A DNA stretch of 64,000 nucleotides, from assembly GCF_012971725.1 (NCBI RefSeq), contig NZ_CP048833.1, positions 5,952,001-6,016,000 of the forward strand, given 5' to 3'. The number at the start of each line of letters is the position of its first letter. The stretch's first letter is position 1. Shown here one piece after another: positions 52,590 to 61,442 of this stretch. The translations under genes were made by a program, and so were the position numbers. The notes beneath the pieces were generated by a model. The model did not search any database. It saw only the letters and a program-made list of their open reading frames with translations, and was not told the origin of the DNA. The stretch is from Pseudomonas multiresinivorans (GTDB taxonomy: Bacteria > Pseudomonadota > Gammaproteobacteria > Pseudomonadales > Pseudomonadaceae).

Positions 52590-53384
52590 ATGAGTTTCGT
52601 CCTGCGTCGCACTGAAGAAATCAACGTCGAAGACCTCACCGGCCAGCTCGCCAACAACCCGCGGCAGACCGCCCGCCTTATCGTGACCGGCGCCCGCGAC
52701 GGGGACCTCGAAGCCCAGGCATTGCTCGGGCAGATCCTCCTCGACGGCCACGGCATCGAACAGGACGTCGGCCTCGCCCTGACCTGGTTCGGCATCGCCG
52801 CCGAGCGCGGCCACGCCATGGCGCGCAACATGCTCGGGCGCTGCCTGGAGCACGGCTGGGGGTGCGCAAAGGACGAGACGGCTGCGGCCGGCCATTACGC
52901 CATCGCGGCGCAGCAGAAGCTCGACTGGGCGATGTACAACCTGGCCAACCTGCTTTCTACCGGCCGTGGCGTGCAGCGCGATGACGCCCGCGCCCTGGCG
53001 CTGTACCAAAGCGCGGCGGCGCTGGGGCACGCCAAGTCGATGAACCTGGTCGGGCGCTTCCACGAGGAAGGCCTGGTAGTGGCGCGCAACCTGGACGCGG
53101 CACACCAGTGGTACCGTCGGTCGGCCGAGGCCGGCGATTTCCGTGGACAGTTCAGCCACGCCTCGGTGCTCGCCGAACGCGGTGACCTGCCCGCCGCACG
53201 CATCTGGCTGGAACGCGCGCTGGAAGGCGGCAACCTCAACTTCCTGCGCGTAGCCCGCCAGCAGCTCGCCGCCTCCATGCCACCGAGCCTGCGCGAACTG
53301 ACCCTGGCCTACTTCCAGCGCGCCGCCGAGCTGGGCGACGAATCGGACCTGCATCAACTCGCCGAGCAGATGGGCGTCGCCTGA
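52590..53384 (+). CDS. Sel1-repeat (TPR-like) protein
   Basis: This 264-residue cytosolic protein has a short N-terminus followed by about five Sel1-like repeats (AQALLGQILLDGHGIEQD, AMARNMLGRCLEHGWGCAKD, AMYNLANLLSTGRGVQRD and AKSMNLVGRFHEEGLVVARN are four of them). Sel1 repeats mediate protein contacts. It follows piuC by 6 bases and is probably iron-regulated with it. No enzyme motif is visible; function unknown (PA4516 position). Confidence 0.88.
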   Translation: MSFVLRRTEEINVEDLTGQLANNPRQTARLIVTGARDGDLEAQALLGQILLDGHGIEQDVGLALTWFGIAAERGHAMARNMLGRCLEHGWGCAKDETAAAGHYAIAAQQKLDWAMYNLANLLSTGRGVQRDDARALALYQSAAALGHAKSMNLVGRFHEEGLVVARNLDAAHQWYRRSAEAGDFRGQFSHASVLAERGDLPAARIWLERALEGGNLNFLRVARQQLAASMPPSLRELTLAYFQRAAELGDESDLHQLAEQMGVA

Positions 53385-53481
53385 CACCCCTTGACGTAAT
53401 TTTCACGCCAACCCTGCTATCTTCGCCGGCTAACCTGGCTGCCGGAGTGTTCGGCAGCCGCCACGTAACGACGAGGCGCAA

Positions 53482-55284
53482 GTGTCGAACACCACATCCC
53501 CCGTAGCGCGCAAACGCGTGGACTGGGCCGCCCTGGGCTGGCTCCTGCTGTTCTTCTGGTACTTCTCCGGCGTTACCCAGGCGCTGATCCTGTTCAGCGG
53601 CACTACCGGCTTCGCCGGCTTCCGTGACGCGTTCTTCCTCAGCAGCCTGTGGCTCGCACCGCCGCTGCTGCTGCCGCGCTTCACAAAGGGCATCGCCGCC
53701 GTCATCGGCCTGATGCTCTGGGGTGCCTCGCTGGTGGGGCTGAGCTACTTCGGCATCTACAAGCAGGAGTTCTCGCAGAGCGTCATCTTCGTGATGTTCG
53801 AATCGAACACTGCCGAAGCCGGCGAGTACTTCAGCCAGTACTTCAGCCTCTGGCTGTGCCTGGCATTGCTGGCCTACACCGTGGTCGCCGTGGTGCTGTG
53901 GAAGCGCATCCGCCCGATCAGCATGCCGGCCTATGCCCGCGTGCCGCTGGCCGTGCTGCTGGTCGTGCTGAACCTGTTCTACCCCTTCTACAAGCAGATG
54001 GTCACCCAGGAGCGCACCTTCGCCCAGGCGGTGGAAAAGGTGCAGTCGCGCATGGAGCCGGCGGTACCGTGGCAGTTGGTGGTGGGCTACGTCCAGTACC
54101 GCCAGCAACTGGACAACATGCAGAAGCTGCTGCAGCAGAACGCCTCGCTGCCGCCCTTGCAGAACCTCAAGGACAGCAGCGGTAACGAGCCGCGCACCCT
54201 GGTCCTGGTGCTGGGCGAATCCACCACCCGCCAGCACATGCACCTGTACGGCTACGGCCGCGACACCACGCCGAACCTCGACGCCCTCGCCGCCAGCGGC
54301 CAGGGCCTGACCGTGTTCCAGAACGTGGTTGCGCCGCGCCCCTACACCATCGAGGTGATGCAGCAGATTCTCACCTTCGGTGATGAGCAGAACCCGGACA
54401 GGTTCCTCACTGATCCATCGCTGATCAACCTGATGAAACAGGCAGGCTACAAGACCTTCTGGATCACCAACCAGCAGACGATGACCAAGCGCAACACCAT
54501 GCTCACCACCTTCTCCCAGCAGACGGACGAGCAGGCGTACCTGAACAACCAGCGCAACCAGAACGCCAGCCAGTACGACGGCGTGGTGCTGGACCCGTTC
54601 GAGAAGGCCCTGAAGGACCCGGCGCAGAAGAAGTTCATCGTGATCCACCTGCTGGGCACGCACATGGACTACCGCTACCGCTACCCGGAAGAATTCGCCT
54701 ACTTCAAGGACCGCCAGGGCGCGCCCTCGGCGCTGTCGGATGACCAGGTGGAGACCTACAACTTCTACGACAACGCGGTGCGCTACAACGACTTCGTGGT
54801 GTCGAGCCTGATCAAGCGCTACTCGGCCGCCAACGCCAACGGCTTCATGCTCTACCTCTCCGACCACGGCGAAGAGGTCTACAGCTCGGGCAACCACGAC
54901 CGCCTGGGCCGCAACGAGATGGACCCGACCCGGCCGATGTACACCATTCCGTTCATGGTCTGGACCTCGCCGAGCTGGCAGGCCGACCACCCCCGCGACC
55001 TGCAGGCGGTGGCCAATCGCTCCTACAGCAGCTCGCACCTGATCCATACCCTGTCGGACCTCGCCGGCCTGAGCTACGACCGCTACGAACCGGCCAAGAG
55101 CCTGGTGAACCAGCAGTTTGCCGCTGCACCGCGCTGGATCGGCGACCCGTACAAGAAGGACGGCCTGCACGAGTTCGACAAGCTGCCGCTGGACAAGGCC
55201 GCGCAGCAGCAGGAAATCGCCACCGACGCCAAGGCGCCGGCCACGGCGCAGACCCCGGTGGCGAAGCAGCCCAAGGAGGGTTGA
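53482..55284 (+). CDS. cptA: CptA-type phosphoethanolamine transferase
   Basis: This 600-residue inner-membrane enzyme has five N-terminal membrane helices (about residues 17-170) and a periplasmic sulfatase-like domain. The catalytic motif is LVLGESTTRQHMHLYGYGRD (residues 243-262) and the metal site includes YLSDHGEEVYSSGNHD. CptA adds phosphoethanolamine to LPS core heptose. The GTG start at 53482 is kept for length. A terminator follows. The name CptA is by resemblance; related EptA and EptB act on lipid A and Kdo. Confidence 0.88.
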   Translation: MSNTTSPVARKRVDWAALGWLLLFFWYFSGVTQALILFSGTTGFAGFRDAFFLSSLWLAPPLLLPRFTKGIAAVIGLMLWGASLVGLSYFGIYKQEFSQSVIFVMFESNTAEAGEYFSQYFSLWLCLALLAYTVVAVVLWKRIRPISMPAYARVPLAVLLVVLNLFYPFYKQMVTQERTFAQAVEKVQSRMEPAVPWQLVVGYVQYRQQLDNMQKLLQQNASLPPLQNLKDSSGNEPRTLVLVLGESTTRQHMHLYGYGRDTTPNLDALAASGQGLTVFQNVVAPRPYTIEVMQQILTFGDEQNPDRFLTDPSLINLMKQAGYKTFWITNQQTMTKRNTMLTTFSQQTDEQAYLNNQRNQNASQYDGVVLDPFEKALKDPAQKKFIVIHLLGTHMDYRYRYPEEFAYFKDRQGAPSALSDDQVETYNFYDNAVRYNDFVVSSLIKRYSAANANGFMLYLSDHGEEVYSSGNHDRLGRNEMDPTRPMYTIPFMVWTSPSWQADHPRDLQAVANRSYSSSHLIHTLSDLAGLSYDRYEPAKSLVNQQFAAAPRWIGDPYKKDGLHEFDKLPLDKAAQQQEIATDAKAPATAQTPVAKQPKEG

Positions 55285-55302
55285 GTCTTCAGTGATGTGA
55301 TG

Positions 55303-55331
55303 AAAACGCCCCGCTCCTGCGGGGCGTTTTT
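55303..55331 (+). terminator. Rho-independent terminator after cptA
   Basis: A 12-bp stem (AAAACGCCCCGC/GCGGGGCGTTTT) with a TCCT loop ends in five T. It lies 18 bases after the cptA stop. Confidence 0.9.
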
Positions 55332-55365
55332 CATTCCGCCTGACGAGAATGCACGGCGCTTTCTT

Positions 55366-55437
55366 GTAGGAGCGAGCTTGCTCGCGAACAGCCCATCGCA
55401 GCTGGACCAGAGCGTTCGCGAGCAAGCTCGCTCCTAC
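55366..55437. repeat. REPIN between cptA and speC
   Basis: Inverted arms of the GAGCTTGCTCG REP type flank a 30-base centre. A degenerate single REP of the other type (TGGACGAAGTCCGCTCCTG) follows at about 55482-55500. Confidence 0.9.
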
Positions 55438-55522
55438 AGGGTGGTGTGTCGCTTCGGCTTCCTTCTTGGCACGGGATTTCGTGGACGAAGTCCGCTCCTG
55501 CGCAACAGCTTCAGCATCGCAG

Positions 55523-55558
55523 AATGAAAAAGCCCCGCATCAGCGGGGCTTTTTCATT
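55523..55558 (-). terminator. Terminator after speC, possibly two-way
   Basis: A 16-bp stem (AATGAAAAAGCCCCGC/GCGGGGCTTTTTCATT) with an ATCA loop has T5 on both strands. On the minus strand it lies 10 bases after the speC stop. Confidence 0.9.
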
Positions 55559-55568
55559 GAAGCAAGCC

Positions 55569-56732
55569 TTACAGGTAGAACGCCTTCAGCGGCGGGAAGC
55601 CATTGAACTCCACCGCGCTGTAGCTGGTGGTGTAAGCCCCGGTCGACAGCCAGTACAGACGATCCTCGGCTGCCAGGTTCAGCGGCAGACCGTATTTGTA
55701 GTGCTCGTACATGATGTCCGCGCTGTCGCAGGTCGGCCCAGCGATCACCACTTCTTCCAACTCGCCTTTCTTCTCGACATGGATCGGGAACTTGATCGAC
55801 TCGTCCATGGTTTCGATCAGCCCGGAGAACTTGCCCACGTCGGTGAACACCCAGCGTTCGACGGCGGTGCGCGACTTGCGTGCCACCAGCACCACTTCAC
55901 TGACCAGGATGCCGGCGTTGGCAATCAACGAACGGCCCGGCTCCAGGATGATTTCCGGCAGCTCGTCGCCGAAGTCTTCCTTGAGGAAGCGGATGATTTC
56001 TTCGGCGTAGGTTTCCAGGCTGTTGGTCTTGGCGATGTAGTTGGCCGGGAAGCCGCCGCCCATGTTGATCAGCTTCAGTTCGATGCCGTCTTCTTCCTTC
56101 AGGCGCTCGAAGATGACCTTGACCTTGGCGATGGCCGCGTCCCACACGCCGATGTCACGCTGCTGCGAGCCAACGTGGAACGACACGCCGTAGGGCACCA
56201 GGCCCAGGTCGCGGGCCAGCACCAGCAGGTCCATGGCCATGTCGGACTGGCAGCCGAACTTGCGCGACAGCGGCCAGTCGGCAGAGGTGGAGCCCTCGGT
56301 GAGGATGCGCACGTAGACCTTGGAACCCGGTGCGGCCTTGGCGATGTTGCGCAGGTCGGCCTCGGAGTCCGTGGCGAACAGGCGTACGCCCTTGTCGAAG
56401 AAGTAACGGATGTCGCGGGCTTTCTTGATGGTATTGCCGTAGCTGATCTGGTCCGGACGCACACCGGCCTTCATCACCTTGTCCAGCTCGTAGATCGAGG
56501 CGATGTCGAAGTTCGAGCCCTTGTCGCGCAATAGCTCGGTGATCTCGGTGGCGGGGTTGGCCTTCACCGCGTAGTAGATCTTCGCGAACGGGAAGCAGCC
56601 GGTCAGCTGGTCATAGGCGTCGGCGATGGTCTGCTTGTCGATGACGACGAAGGGGGTTTCCTGCTTGTCGGCGAATGCCTTCATGCGCTGGAAGGTTTCG
56701 GGGGCGAAGTAATCCTCGACCTTGATGGACAT
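55569..56732 (-). CDS. speC: Ornithine decarboxylase (alanine-racemase-fold)
   Basis: This 387-residue PLP enzyme makes putrescine from ornithine. It is the short, eukaryote-like type with a TIM barrel and C-terminal beta domain: PLP Lys K57 (YYAVKANP), phosphate-site GGGFP (225-229) and EPGR (264-267), and catalytic C335 in GPTCDSAD. This differs from the large fold-I E. coli SpeC. GGAG lies 8 bases before the ATG. It is alone between two hairpins, matching PA4519. Confidence 0.95.
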   Translation of the reverse strand: MSIKVEDYFAPETFQRMKAFADKQETPFVVIDKQTIADAYDQLTGCFPFAKIYYAVKANPATEITELLRDKGSNFDIASIYELDKVMKAGVRPDQISYGNTIKKARDIRYFFDKGVRLFATDSEADLRNIAKAAPGSKVYVRILTEGSTSADWPLSRKFGCQSDMAMDLLVLARDLGLVPYGVSFHVGSQQRDIGVWDAAIAKVKVIFERLKEEDGIELKLINMGGGFPANYIAKTNSLETYAEEIIRFLKEDFGDELPEIILEPGRSLIANAGILVSEVVLVARKSRTAVERWVFTDVGKFSGLIETMDESIKFPIHVEKKGELEEVVIAGPTCDSADIMYEHYKYGLPLNLAAEDRLYWLSTGAYTTSYSAVEFNGFPPLKAFYL

Positions 56733-57474
56733 GGTTGGGACTCCAAATGGCAGAACAGGTTATTCGTAGGGGTGAAGCTGAACGTCGAATCCGTTTCCCC
56801 ACTTTGGTTCGCCTACTTCCCAAGGCATGTCGCCGAGTATCACCTGGTGCCCGGCGACTCCTGCGACCACTCCCTGGCGTCGTTGCTCCGCCTTGCCGTA
56901 GTCGATCTACTGTCTGCGGCGAAGCGTCTAGCCATGAAGTGGTCGCAGAAGCCGCTGAAGGGCTTCCAGAAAATCTCTCGTCGTCAGTACTTGAGCCGGA
57001 TGGATCGTTTCCAGCATGGACGTTCGGGCGCGAACTTTAGGACCTGAAGTTCGTGAGTTCAACCCTGAATTGCCGCTTTTTTACATCCCTTTGTCGCACT
57101 ACCGGTTGACTGTTTTGGATACTCAACAAAATGCACGGAATACCGCACAGAATGGGGCTTTCGACGGGTTTCAGCATCATCGGCCTACTGAGTTAACGAC
57201 CGGTGACAGAGGGGGGAGTTCAGCGCTTTGGGATGGGTGGTGCGGGAGGGGATTTGGTGAAGGGGAAAATGGGAGCTGGGCGCTCCCTCTCCCCCGCCCT
57301 CTCCCTGAAGGGAGAGGGAGCTTTCCGAGTGTGCTGGAAGTGCCATGCCAGCCGGCCTGTGTAAACGCAACAAGCAGCACGGATATCCCCTCTCCCTTCA
57401 GGGAGAGGGTTAGGGAGAGGGAAAACAAACGCCCAGGGCTATTCGCGAGCAAGCTCGCTCCTATAGAAAACTGC
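56733..57474. other. 742-bp intergenic region, no gene supported
   Basis: The speC-opuC-type gap holds no convincing gene. Open frames (for example 56772-57047) lack a recognisable protein and a good start. Positions 57285-57421 hold an inverted pair of GGGAGAGGG elements, and 57442-57464 one REP arm. The first 300 bases are less GC-rich than the surroundings. Confidence 0.6.
57285..57421. repeat. Inverted pair of CCCTCTCCC/GGGAGAGGG elements
   Basis: Left element 57285-57319 and right element 57388-57421 are near-perfect inverse copies, each containing its own small palindrome (CCCTCTCCCTGAAGGGAGAG). The spacer is 68 bases. It looks like a REPIN of a second family. Confidence 0.8.
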
Positions 57475-58641
57475 TTACGAAGCCTGCGCCACCTCCGCCG
57501 GCGACACGATATTGGTCTTGCGCCCACGCGAGCGGCCGGAGCTCAGGTAGTCCGCGATGGACTCCTGCGTCACCTCGCCGAGGAACTGCCCGTCCGCATC
57601 GAGCACCGGCAGCCACGAGCTGTTGAACTCGTACATGCGCGACAAGAGGATGCGCAGGTGCTCGTCGTGGCTGGCGGTGACGCGGAAGTCGTTGAGGAAG
57701 TTGCTGCACACACCGTCCTTGTGGCGCATGTCCTTGCGGCGCACGTAGCCCAGGCCTTTGCCGTTGGCGTCCACCACCACGAGATAGCGGCGGTCATCCT
57801 CCTCCATCTTCTCCAGCGCCTCGGCCACGCTGGTCTGCGGGCCGGCGGTGATGAAGCTGCTGTCGGCGGCATCCTCGGCGCGCACCAGCAGCAGGCGTTT
57901 CAAGGTGCTGTCCTGGCCGGTGAAGGCACTGACGAACTCATCCGCCGGGTGCGCCAGCAGGGTATCCGGATGGTCGAACTGGAGCAGGCGACCGCTCTTG
58001 AACACCGCCACCTTGTCGCCCAGCTTGATCGCTTCGTCGATGTCGTGGCTGACCATGATCACGGTCATGCCCAGCTTGCGCTGCAACTCGAAGAACTCGT
58101 TCTGGATCGACTCACGGTTGATCGGGTCCACTGCGCCGAACGGCTCGTCCATCAGCAGCAGCGGCGCATCCGCCGCCAGCGCGCGGATCACCCCGATACG
58201 CTGTTGCTGCCCACCGGACAGCTCGCGCGGGTAGCGCGACAGGTATTGCTTGGGTTCGAGCTTGACCATCGCCATCAGCTCGCGCGCCTTGTCCTTGCAC
58301 TTCTGCTTGTCCCAGCCCAGCAGGCGCGGCACGACCATGATGTTTTCCTCGATGGTCATGTTGGGGAACAGGCCGATCTGCTGGATCACGTAGCCGATGT
58401 GGCGGCGCAGGGTCACTTCGTCCAGTTCGCGGGTGTCCTGGCCGTCGATCAACACGCGCCCGGAAGTGGGCTGGATGATACGGTTGATCATCTTCAGCGT
58501 GGTGGTCTTGCCACAGCCGGAGGGGCCGAGGAACACGCAGATCTCACCCTTCTCCACGGTCAGGCTGACCTTGTCCACGGCGCGGAATTCCTTGCCGTCC
58601 TTGAGGGTGAAGGTCTTGGTCAGTTGGTCGAGTTCGATCAT
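57475..58641 (-). CDS. Osmoprotectant ABC transporter ATPase with CBS pair (OpuCA/OsmV-like)
   Basis: This 388-residue ATPase begins MIELDQLTKTFTLKDGKEFRAV. It has Walker A GPSGCGKTT, signature LSGGQQQR, Walker B LLLMDEPFGAVD, and a C-terminal pair of CBS-like repeats (about residues 250-370) as in OpuCA/OsmV, which sense ionic strength. The start at 58641 lies 2 bases after the permease stop, so translation is coupled. The larger frame up to 59166 is a shadow in the permease gene. Confidence 0.92.
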   Translation of the reverse strand: MIELDQLTKTFTLKDGKEFRAVDKVSLTVEKGEICVFLGPSGCGKTTTLKMINRIIQPTSGRVLIDGQDTRELDEVTLRRHIGYVIQQIGLFPNMTIEENIMVVPRLLGWDKQKCKDKARELMAMVKLEPKQYLSRYPRELSGGQQQRIGVIRALAADAPLLLMDEPFGAVDPINRESIQNEFFELQRKLGMTVIMVSHDIDEAIKLGDKVAVFKSGRLLQFDHPDTLLAHPADEFVSAFTGQDSTLKRLLLVRAEDAADSSFITAGPQTSVAEALEKMEEDDRRYLVVVDANGKGLGYVRRKDMRHKDGVCSNFLNDFRVTASHDEHLRILLSRMYEFNSSWLPVLDADGQFLGEVTQESIADYLSSGRSRGRKTNIVSPAEVAQAS

Positions 58642-58643
58642 GT

Positions 58644-59309
58644 TCAGTCTCCTGTCTGCGGGCGCAGGCCCTTCGGGGTCAGCGCACGCTGCAGCCACTG
58701 CAGCAGCAGGTCGGCAGCGATGGCGAGCAGGCTCACCAGTACCGCGCCGACCACCAGCATGGGCATGTTGGATTGGCTGATGGAATTGAGGATGAGGACG
58801 CCCAGGCCGCCGGCGCCGATCACTGCGGCGATGGTCATCACGCCGATGTTCATCACCACGGCGGTGCGCACGCCGGCGAGGATCACCGGCACGGCGATGG
58901 GGATGTCGACCATCCGCAGGCGCTGCCAGAAGGTCATGCCGATGCCCTTGCCAGCTTCGCGCATGCCGGGCTCGACGTTGGTCAGCGCCAGGTAGGTGTT
59001 GCGCAGGATCGGCAGCAGTGAATAGAGGAACACCGCGGTGATCGCCGGCAGCGGGCCCAGGCCCTGGCCGATCTTCGAGTAGAGCGGCAGCATCAGGCCG
59101 AACAGCGCGATGGAGGGGATGGTCAGCACCACGGTGGCGGCGCCCTGCAGCGGCCCGGCGAGCCACTTGAAGCGCGTCATCAGCACGCCCAGCGGCACAC
59201 CGACGACGATGGCCAGGCCCACGGCGATGGATACCAGCATCAGGTGTTGCAGCGTCAGCTGGCCGACCTGCACCCAGTCGAGGCGGGAAATCACGGTCAT
59301 GAAGTCCAT
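58644..59309 (-). CDS. Osmoprotectant ABC transporter permease 1
   Basis: This 221-residue permease of the OpuCB/YehW/OsmY type has five or six hydrophobic segments and the EAA loop (NVEPGMREAGKGIGMTFWQRL). It starts MDFMTVISRLDW. It lies 1 base after the binding-protein stop and 2 bases before the ATPase start. Substrate likely glycine betaine, choline or carnitine, by family. Confidence 0.9.
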   Translation of the reverse strand: MDFMTVISRLDWVQVGQLTLQHLMLVSIAVGLAIVVGVPLGVLMTRFKWLAGPLQGAATVVLTIPSIALFGLMLPLYSKIGQGLGPLPAITAVFLYSLLPILRNTYLALTNVEPGMREAGKGIGMTFWQRLRMVDIPIAVPVILAGVRTAVVMNIGVMTIAAVIGAGGLGVLILNSISQSNMPMLVVGAVLVSLLAIAADLLLQWLQRALTPKGLRPQTGD

Positions 59310-59310
59310 G

Positions 59311-60252
59311 TCAGTTCTCCTCCTTTATGGGCTGGTCCTGTGCCGGCCGGGCCTTGTCGCCCAGCAGATCGTGCTCGCGCAGGAATTTCTGCGCCACGCG
59401 CTGCACTGGCTCCTGCTGGATGTCGACCTGGGCGTTGAGCGCCTGCATGGTCTTGTCGTCGAGCAGCCTGGCGATGGGGTCGAACAGCGTCTTCAGTTCC
59501 GGGTGCTTCTGCAGCAGATCGGCACGCATCACCGGCGCGGCGTTGTAGAAGGGGAAGAACTGCTTGTCGTCTTCCAGCACGCGCAGCTTGAAGTCCTTCA
59601 GGCGGCCATCGGTGGTGTAGACAAGGCCGACGAACACCTGGCGGTTCTTCAGCGCGGTGTACACCAGGCCCGCATCCATCTGCCGCACGTCATCGCGGGT
59701 GAAGTGGAAGCCGTACAGCTCGCTCATCGGCGCGAGGCCATCCGGGCGGCCGGCGAATTCCGGGTCCATGGCGAACAGGTGGGTCTTCTTGTCACCCTGC
59801 TCCTTCATCACCCGGGCGAGGTCACTGAGGGTGCGCACCCCGAGCTGTTCCGCCTGCTCCTCGGGCATCGCCAGCGCATAGGTGTTGTTGAACGGCGCGG
59901 GCGTGGGCCAGATCAAGCCCTTATTGCCGTCCAGCTCGCGGACCCTGGCCAGCGACTGTTCGGCGTCCAGCTTGTCCGTGACCTTGTTGTAGACGATCAG
60001 CGACGAGCCGGTGTACTCCCAGACCAGGTCCAGCTGGCCGCTCTGCTGCGCGCTACGCGCCAGGGTGCTACCCAGGCCGTTGGTGACCTTCACTTCGTAG
60101 CCCTTGCTCTGCAGGTACTGCGCGGTGATGGCGGTGAGCAGGCGCTGCTCGGTGAACGGCTTGCCGCCGATGCGGATCACATCGGCCGCCTGGGCGAGAC
60201 CGGTGGTGGCGGCGAGCACGAGGCTCAGCACGCCAAGCAGACGTCGTGTCAT
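59311..60252 (-). CDS. Osmoprotectant ABC transporter substrate-binding protein
   Basis: This 313-residue binding protein (OpuAC/ProX/OsmX group) has a signal peptide (MTRRLLGVLSLVLAATTGLAQA) and the start of the mature part ADVIRIGGKPFTEQRLL, typical of OpuCC/OsmX. AGGAG lies 6 bases before the ATG at 60252. It sits between the two permease genes, as in OsmVWXY-type systems. Ligand not predictable from sequence alone. Confidence 0.92.
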   Translation of the reverse strand: MTRRLLGVLSLVLAATTGLAQAADVIRIGGKPFTEQRLLTAITAQYLQSKGYEVKVTNGLGSTLARSAQQSGQLDLVWEYTGSSLIVYNKVTDKLDAEQSLARVRELDGNKGLIWPTPAPFNNTYALAMPEEQAEQLGVRTLSDLARVMKEQGDKKTHLFAMDPEFAGRPDGLAPMSELYGFHFTRDDVRQMDAGLVYTALKNRQVFVGLVYTTDGRLKDFKLRVLEDDKQFFPFYNAAPVMRADLLQKHPELKTLFDPIARLLDDKTMQALNAQVDIQQEPVQRVAQKFLREHDLLGDKARPAQDQPIKEEN

Positions 60253-60278
60253 GCGGGCTCCTTTCAAACAGCTCCCTT

Positions 60279-60995
60279 TCATTTCGCCAGCCCCCGCTCC
60301 AGGAAGCCGCGGCTGAACAGCACCACCAGGCCATCGAGCACCAGCGCCAGCAGCGCAGTACTCACGGCGCCGAGCAGCAGCTTGGACTGATCGTCCAGGG
60401 CGATGCCGGGGAAGATCAGGCTGCCCAGGCTGTTGGCGCCGATCAGGAAGGCCAGCGGCGCTGAACCGACGTTGAGCGCCAGCGCAATGCGCACACCGCC
60501 CATGATCAGCGGCACCGCATTGGGCAGTTCGACGCGCAGCAACACCTGGCGCGATGTCATGCCGATACCGGTGGCAGCCTCCTTGAGCGACGCCGGCACG
60601 GCGCGCAGGCCCTCGTAGGTATTGCGCACGATGGGCAGCAGCGAAGCGAGGAACAGCGCGAGGATCGCCGGGCCGTTGCCGATCCCGACGATCGCCAGGG
60701 CGATGGCCAGCACGGCCAGCGGCGGGATGGTGTTGCCGACGTTGAATATCTGCATCAGGCGCTCGGCCTGTCCTTGCAGGGCGGGCCGGCTGAGCAGCAT
60801 GCCGGCGGGGATGCCGACCACGATGGCGGCGAACATGGACGCGAACACCAGAATCAGGTGCGCCTGCAGGTAGAACAGCAGGTCTTCGCGGTACTGCCAC
60901 AGAGTGGCGGGGGTGATCCAGTGGATCAGCAAAGCCAGCACAACGACTGCAAAGCAGACGCCGAACAGGGCCTTGCCCGTGGTGGACTTCACCAT
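60279..60995 (-). CDS. Osmoprotectant ABC transporter permease 2
   Basis: This 238-residue permease has six hydrophobic segments and the EAA loop (VPASLKEAATGIGMTSRQVLLRVELPN). It begins MVKSTTGKALFGVCFAVVVLALL and is the first gene of the four-gene operon permease - binding protein - permease - ATPase, with a 26-base gap to the next gene. Two different permeases form a heterodimer. Confidence 0.9.
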   Translation of the reverse strand: MVKSTTGKALFGVCFAVVVLALLIHWITPATLWQYREDLLFYLQAHLILVFASMFAAIVVGIPAGMLLSRPALQGQAERLMQIFNVGNTIPPLAVLAIALAIVGIGNGPAILALFLASLLPIVRNTYEGLRAVPASLKEAATGIGMTSRQVLLRVELPNAVPLIMGGVRIALALNVGSAPLAFLIGANSLGSLIFPGIALDDQSKLLLGAVSTALLALVLDGLVVLFSRGFLERGLAK

Positions 60996-61442
60996 GGTTG
61001 GGGGACTCCCTTCGGGTGCGCGGCGACTGGCATCGCCGCGCTCAAGTGACGCTCGATCCCGTCCTGAGACTTACCTGGGACCTCGATTAAACGCGACGAG
61101 AATCAAGTACTTGCGAAAGCGCCTGCGGATTGTCGTCGCGAAGGGGTGGACCCCCGTGCGTGCCGTTACGTTCAATAAAATTGCCATCCTTGTGCCATCG
61201 CGCAGCCGCGCATTCGGCTTCAGCCCCCATGGTCCGGGGGCTGTGGCGGACAAAAAAACTTTCGAAAAAACTTCCGATCCGGCTGAACCATCGCACTCCG
61301 CCGCTTGCCCAATGGCGGATGCGCCCGGTGAAAACGTACGCGACTTCGCCCAGCGGTTATCATCGGGATCCTTTCGCGTGCCCCCGACCCATGGATAGGT
61401 CACTCGGGGCCGGCGTCTTGCCTACCACGGAGATTCATCGCC
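60996..61442. other. 447-bp divergent intergenic region with direct and inverted repeats
   Basis: This region should hold the promoters of both the osmoprotectant operon and the antiporter gene. Visible items are a hairpin CAGCCCCC...GGGGGCTG (61221-61243) and two adjacent 12-base A-tract units (61253-61264 and 61265-61276, one mismatch). No clear -35/-10 pair was found. Small open frames here have no recognisable product. Confidence 0.6.

Noticed and set aside
52590..53384. Sel1 protein as a toxin or effector immunity protein
   Set aside because: Sel1 repeats alone do not show this, and the gene follows piuC in what looks like an iron-regulated operon.
53236..55425. 729-aa minus-strand open frame over cptA
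   Set aside because: Antisense of a clear phosphoethanolamine transferase; starts in a REPIN.
56772..57047. 91-codon open frame upstream of speC
   Set aside because: GTG start with a weak ribosome site, no recognisable sequence, and no neighbour that supports it. It cannot be excluded.
61221..61243. Hairpin CAGCCCCC/GGGGGCTG as a terminator
   Set aside because: It lies between two divergent genes, is followed by A rather than T on the plus strand, and has no T run after it on the minus strand.
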